This document shows, one piece after another, positions 4,762 through 6,728 of a DNA stretch of 6,728 nt. A program made the translations under genes and the position numbers. The stretch comes from Gammaproteobacteria bacterium (GTDB lineage Bacteria > Pseudomonadota > Gammaproteobacteria > Pseudomonadales > Halieaceae). Location of the stretch: NCBI GenBank assembly GCA_002748505.1, contig PDSN01000021.1, positions 1 to 6,728 on the forward strand, written 5' to 3'. The notes beneath the pieces were generated by a model. It was given only the letters and a program-made list of their open reading frames with translations. It was not told the DNA's origin and did not search any database. How positions within the stretch are numbered: the stretch's first letter is position 1; every line of letters begins with the position of its first letter.

Positions 4762-6728
4762 ATGAAACGCCTTCACTACGCCGCAGCCGGCCTGTGCCTG
4801 CTTGGTGCCTCAGCCTTTGCCGCCGATGACGACAGCGCCAAATGGCAGGTGGAAAAGCCCGACATGGGCGTACCGGCCTACGATGTCAACATCGATACCA
4901 AAACCGGCACCTGGATGAGTCTCGACGTCTCACCGGACGGCAAAACCATCGTATTCGACATGCTTGGCGACCTGTACACCCTGCCCATGTCCGGCGGTGA
5001 AGCCAAATCCTTGACCAGCGGTATTGCGTGGGACATCCAGCCGCGCTTCAGCCCCGACGGCAAATACATCGCCTTCACCTCGGATCGCTCCGGCGGCGAC
5101 AATATCTGGACCCTGGAGCTGGCCACCGGCAAGCTGCACCAGGTCAGCTATGAGAATTTTCGCCTGCTGAACAACCCCACCTGGAGTCCCGACGGGCAAT
5201 ACATCGCCGCGCGTAAACACTTCACCACCTCGCGCTCTCTGGGCACGGGTGAGATCTGGCTGTATGCGGCGAACGGCACCGACAAGCAATCCGGACAAAA
5301 AGTTGTGGCCCGCCCCGGCAAGACCTTTCAGAAGGAACTGGGCGAACCCATGTTTGCGCCCGACGGCAAAGGCATTTACTACAGTTTTGCCAGCACTCCC
5401 GGCAACACCTTTATCTACCACGAAGATTCCAACGGCGAGCTGTTTCAGATTCGCAAGGTGGACTTAGACGACGGCAGCATCTCCACGGTTGCCGGTGGCC
5501 CCGGCGGTGCGGTGCGCCCCACGCCCTCACCCGACGGCAAAACCCTGGCCTATGTCAAACGCGTGCGCGCGGCCTCTCGCCTGTTCATCATGGATCTGGC
5601 TTCCGGCGTTGAAACCATGATCTACGACGACCTGGATCAGGATATGCAGGAAACCTGGGCGGTTTACGGCGTGTACCCCAATATGGACTGGACCCCCGAC
5701 GGCAAGGCCATCGTGTTTTGGAATCGCGGCAAGTTTTGGCGCATCAACGTGGCCGATAAAGCGCTGAGCGAAATTCCCTTCCACGTGCAGGACACGCGCA
5801 AAGTCTACCCTTCCCTGCGCTTTGCGGTGGAAGTAAACCCCCAGCAATTCAACACCAAAATGGTGCGCTTTCCCTCTTATTCACCCGATGGCAAACACAT
5901 TGTGTTTGCTTCGCTGGGCCGCTTGTTTGTCAAACAGGGCGACACCATCAAGGCGCTGACCGACACCAAGGCAGGCTTTGACTACTCACCGGTATGGAGC
6001 CACGACGGACAGTTTATTTACTTCCTGCGCTGGAATGACGACAAGCTCACCACCTTGCACCGCATCCCCGCCAGCGGCGGCAGCGCAAGCATGCTGCCCC
6101 TGGAAAAGGGCCACTACCAACAGTTGGCGGTGGATCATCGCGGCAAGTACCTCGCTCTGAAAAAACAGGGCGGTTCGGATTTGCTCAACCCCTGGTGGGG
6201 CAAAGAGGCCGGGCTGTATCTGTATGACCTTAAAAAACGCAGCGCCGTGTTTGTGTCTGAAAAAGGTTACCAGCCTCAATTCGGCCCGGATCCCGAGCGC
6301 TTGTACGCCCTGAACCGTGAAGAATCAGCCACGGGGCGCGGCAGCCAAACCGCTTCCACGCAGTTGATTTCCATGAACTACAACGGCAACGAGGTACGCA
6401 CCCTGGCGGAGGCGAGCTACGCCACCGATATTCGTATTGCCCCGCAGGGCGATTACTACGCCTACGCCGACGGTTATCATATGTATCTCACCAAAGCCAT
6501 GCACAGCGGCAAGCCCCTTGTGCTGGATGCGGCCAAGCCCGCCTTTGCGCGTGTGAAGCTGTCCAGCGTGGGCGGCACCTATCTGCACTTTAACGGCGAT
6601 GGCAGCCAGATCGCCTGGTCCACCGGACCGGAGCTGAAAACCGTGGCAGTGGCAAAGGCCATGGCGAAGGATTTCGAGCCGGTAAAAACCGGCACCAATC
6701 TATCGCAAACCGTTAAAGCGGATATTCC
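4762..6728 (+). CDS. Exported PD40 beta-propeller protein, probable N-terminal part of a periplasmic amidohydrolase
   Basis: 655 codons are present and the frame is still open at the window edge. Residues 1-20 are a Sec signal peptide (MKRLHY, hydrophobic core, cleavage after ASAFA). The rest is built of TolB/tricorn-like PD40 repeats marked by [ST/A]PDGK-type turns followed by a beta strand, at about 57-61, 97-101, 142-146, 199-203, 256-260, 311-315 and 374-378, with degenerate copies near 413-417 (SHDGQ), 508-512, 560-565 and 612-618. This is enough blades for two propellers. The opening (VEKPDMGVPAYDVNID at 30-45) and GGPGGAVRPTPSPDGK (245-260) are, from memory, typical of roughly 1000-residue exported proteins whose C-terminal half is a metal-dependent amidohydrolase. 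That catalytic half, with its HxH metal ligands, would lie beyond the window, so enzymatic function is inference. An alternative is a propeller-plus-peptidase protein. It follows arfB by 147 bases and likely has its own promoter. Confidence 0.85.
   Translation, partial: MKRLHYAAAGLCLLGASAFAADDDSAKWQVEKPDMGVPAYDVNIDTKTGTWMSLDVSPDGKTIVFDMLGDLYTLPMSGGEAKSLTSGIAWDIQPRFSPDGKYIAFTSDRSGGDNIWTLELATGKLHQVSYENFRLLNNPTWSPDGQYIAARKHFTTSRSLGTGEIWLYAANGTDKQSGQKVVARPGKTFQKELGEPMFAPDGKGIYYSFASTPGNTFIYHEDSNGELFQIRKVDLDDGSISTVAGGPGGAVRPTPSPDGKTLAYVKRVRAASRLFIMDLASGVETMIYDDLDQDMQETWAVYGVYPNMDWTPDGKAIVFWNRGKFWRINVADKALSEIPFHVQDTRKVYPSLRFAVEVNPQQFNTKMVRFPSYSPDGKHIVFASLGRLFVKQGDTIKALTDTKAGFDYSPVWSHDGQFIYFLRWNDDKLTTLHRIPASGGSASMLPLEKGHYQQLAVDHRGKYLALKKQGGSDLLNPWWGKEAGLYLYDLKKRSAVFVSEKGYQPQFGPDPERLYALNREESATGRGSQTASTQLISMNYNGNEVRTLAEASYATDIRIAPQGDYYAYADGYHMYLTKAMHSGKPLVLDAAKPAFARVKLSSVGGTYLHFNGDGSQIAWSTGPELKTVAVAKAMAKDFEPVKTGTNLSQTVKADI

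Overview
The window looks like a piece of a Gram-negative, probably gammaproteobacterial, chromosome. Base composition is moderately GC-rich. It encodes an outer-membrane TonB-dependent receptor with a terminal phenylalanine, two proteins with Sec-type signal peptides, and an ArfB that lines up residue for residue with the E. coli protein as I remember it. Paired acyl-CoA dehydrogenases next to a TonB receptor and a PD40-propeller exported protein fit marine Spongiibacteraceae/Cellvibrionales or Alteromonadales. That placement is inference from gene content only.

Layout. On the minus strand, transcribed leftwards from about position 1890, lie two acyl-CoA dehydrogenase genes: a complete 392-residue protein (637-1815, GTG start) and, 10 bases further on, the first 208 residues of a second, divergent one (1-626, cut by the window edge). 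The stop codon of the first runs directly into the Shine-Dalgarno of the second (UAAGGAG), so they are an operon and probably one heteromeric enzyme. A divergent intergenic region of about 250 bases (1816-2062) carries a 15-base palindrome over a candidate minus-strand -10 box, a cluster of GCGGT/ACCGC half-sites, and an FNR-like site with the wrong spacing. On the plus strand follow a 690-residue TonB-dependent receptor of the OprC/NosA copper-receptor type (2063-4135), the ribosome-rescue hydrolase arfB (4201-4614), and the first 655 residues of a large exported beta-propeller protein of the PD40-amidohydrolase type (4762 to the right edge).

How they fit together. The dehydrogenase pair would carry out the alpha,beta-dehydrogenation step of a beta-oxidation-like route for an unusual acyl-CoA (steroid side chain, ring fragment or dicarboxylate are possibilities). 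The receptor would import copper or another small ligand across the outer membrane. ArfB acts in the cytoplasm on stalled ribosomes. The last protein acts in the periplasm or outside. I see no single pathway linking the plus-strand genes.

Most notable: (1) the arfB start codon lies inside the 3' arm of a perfect 12-bp inverted repeat, with no T-tract, which could hide the start in read-through mRNA; (2) the receptor keeps the HxM half and the Met of the CxxxM half of the OprC copper site, at near-identical spacing, but has glycine in place of cysteine. I found no tRNA, rRNA, CRISPR array, insertion sequence or phage gene.
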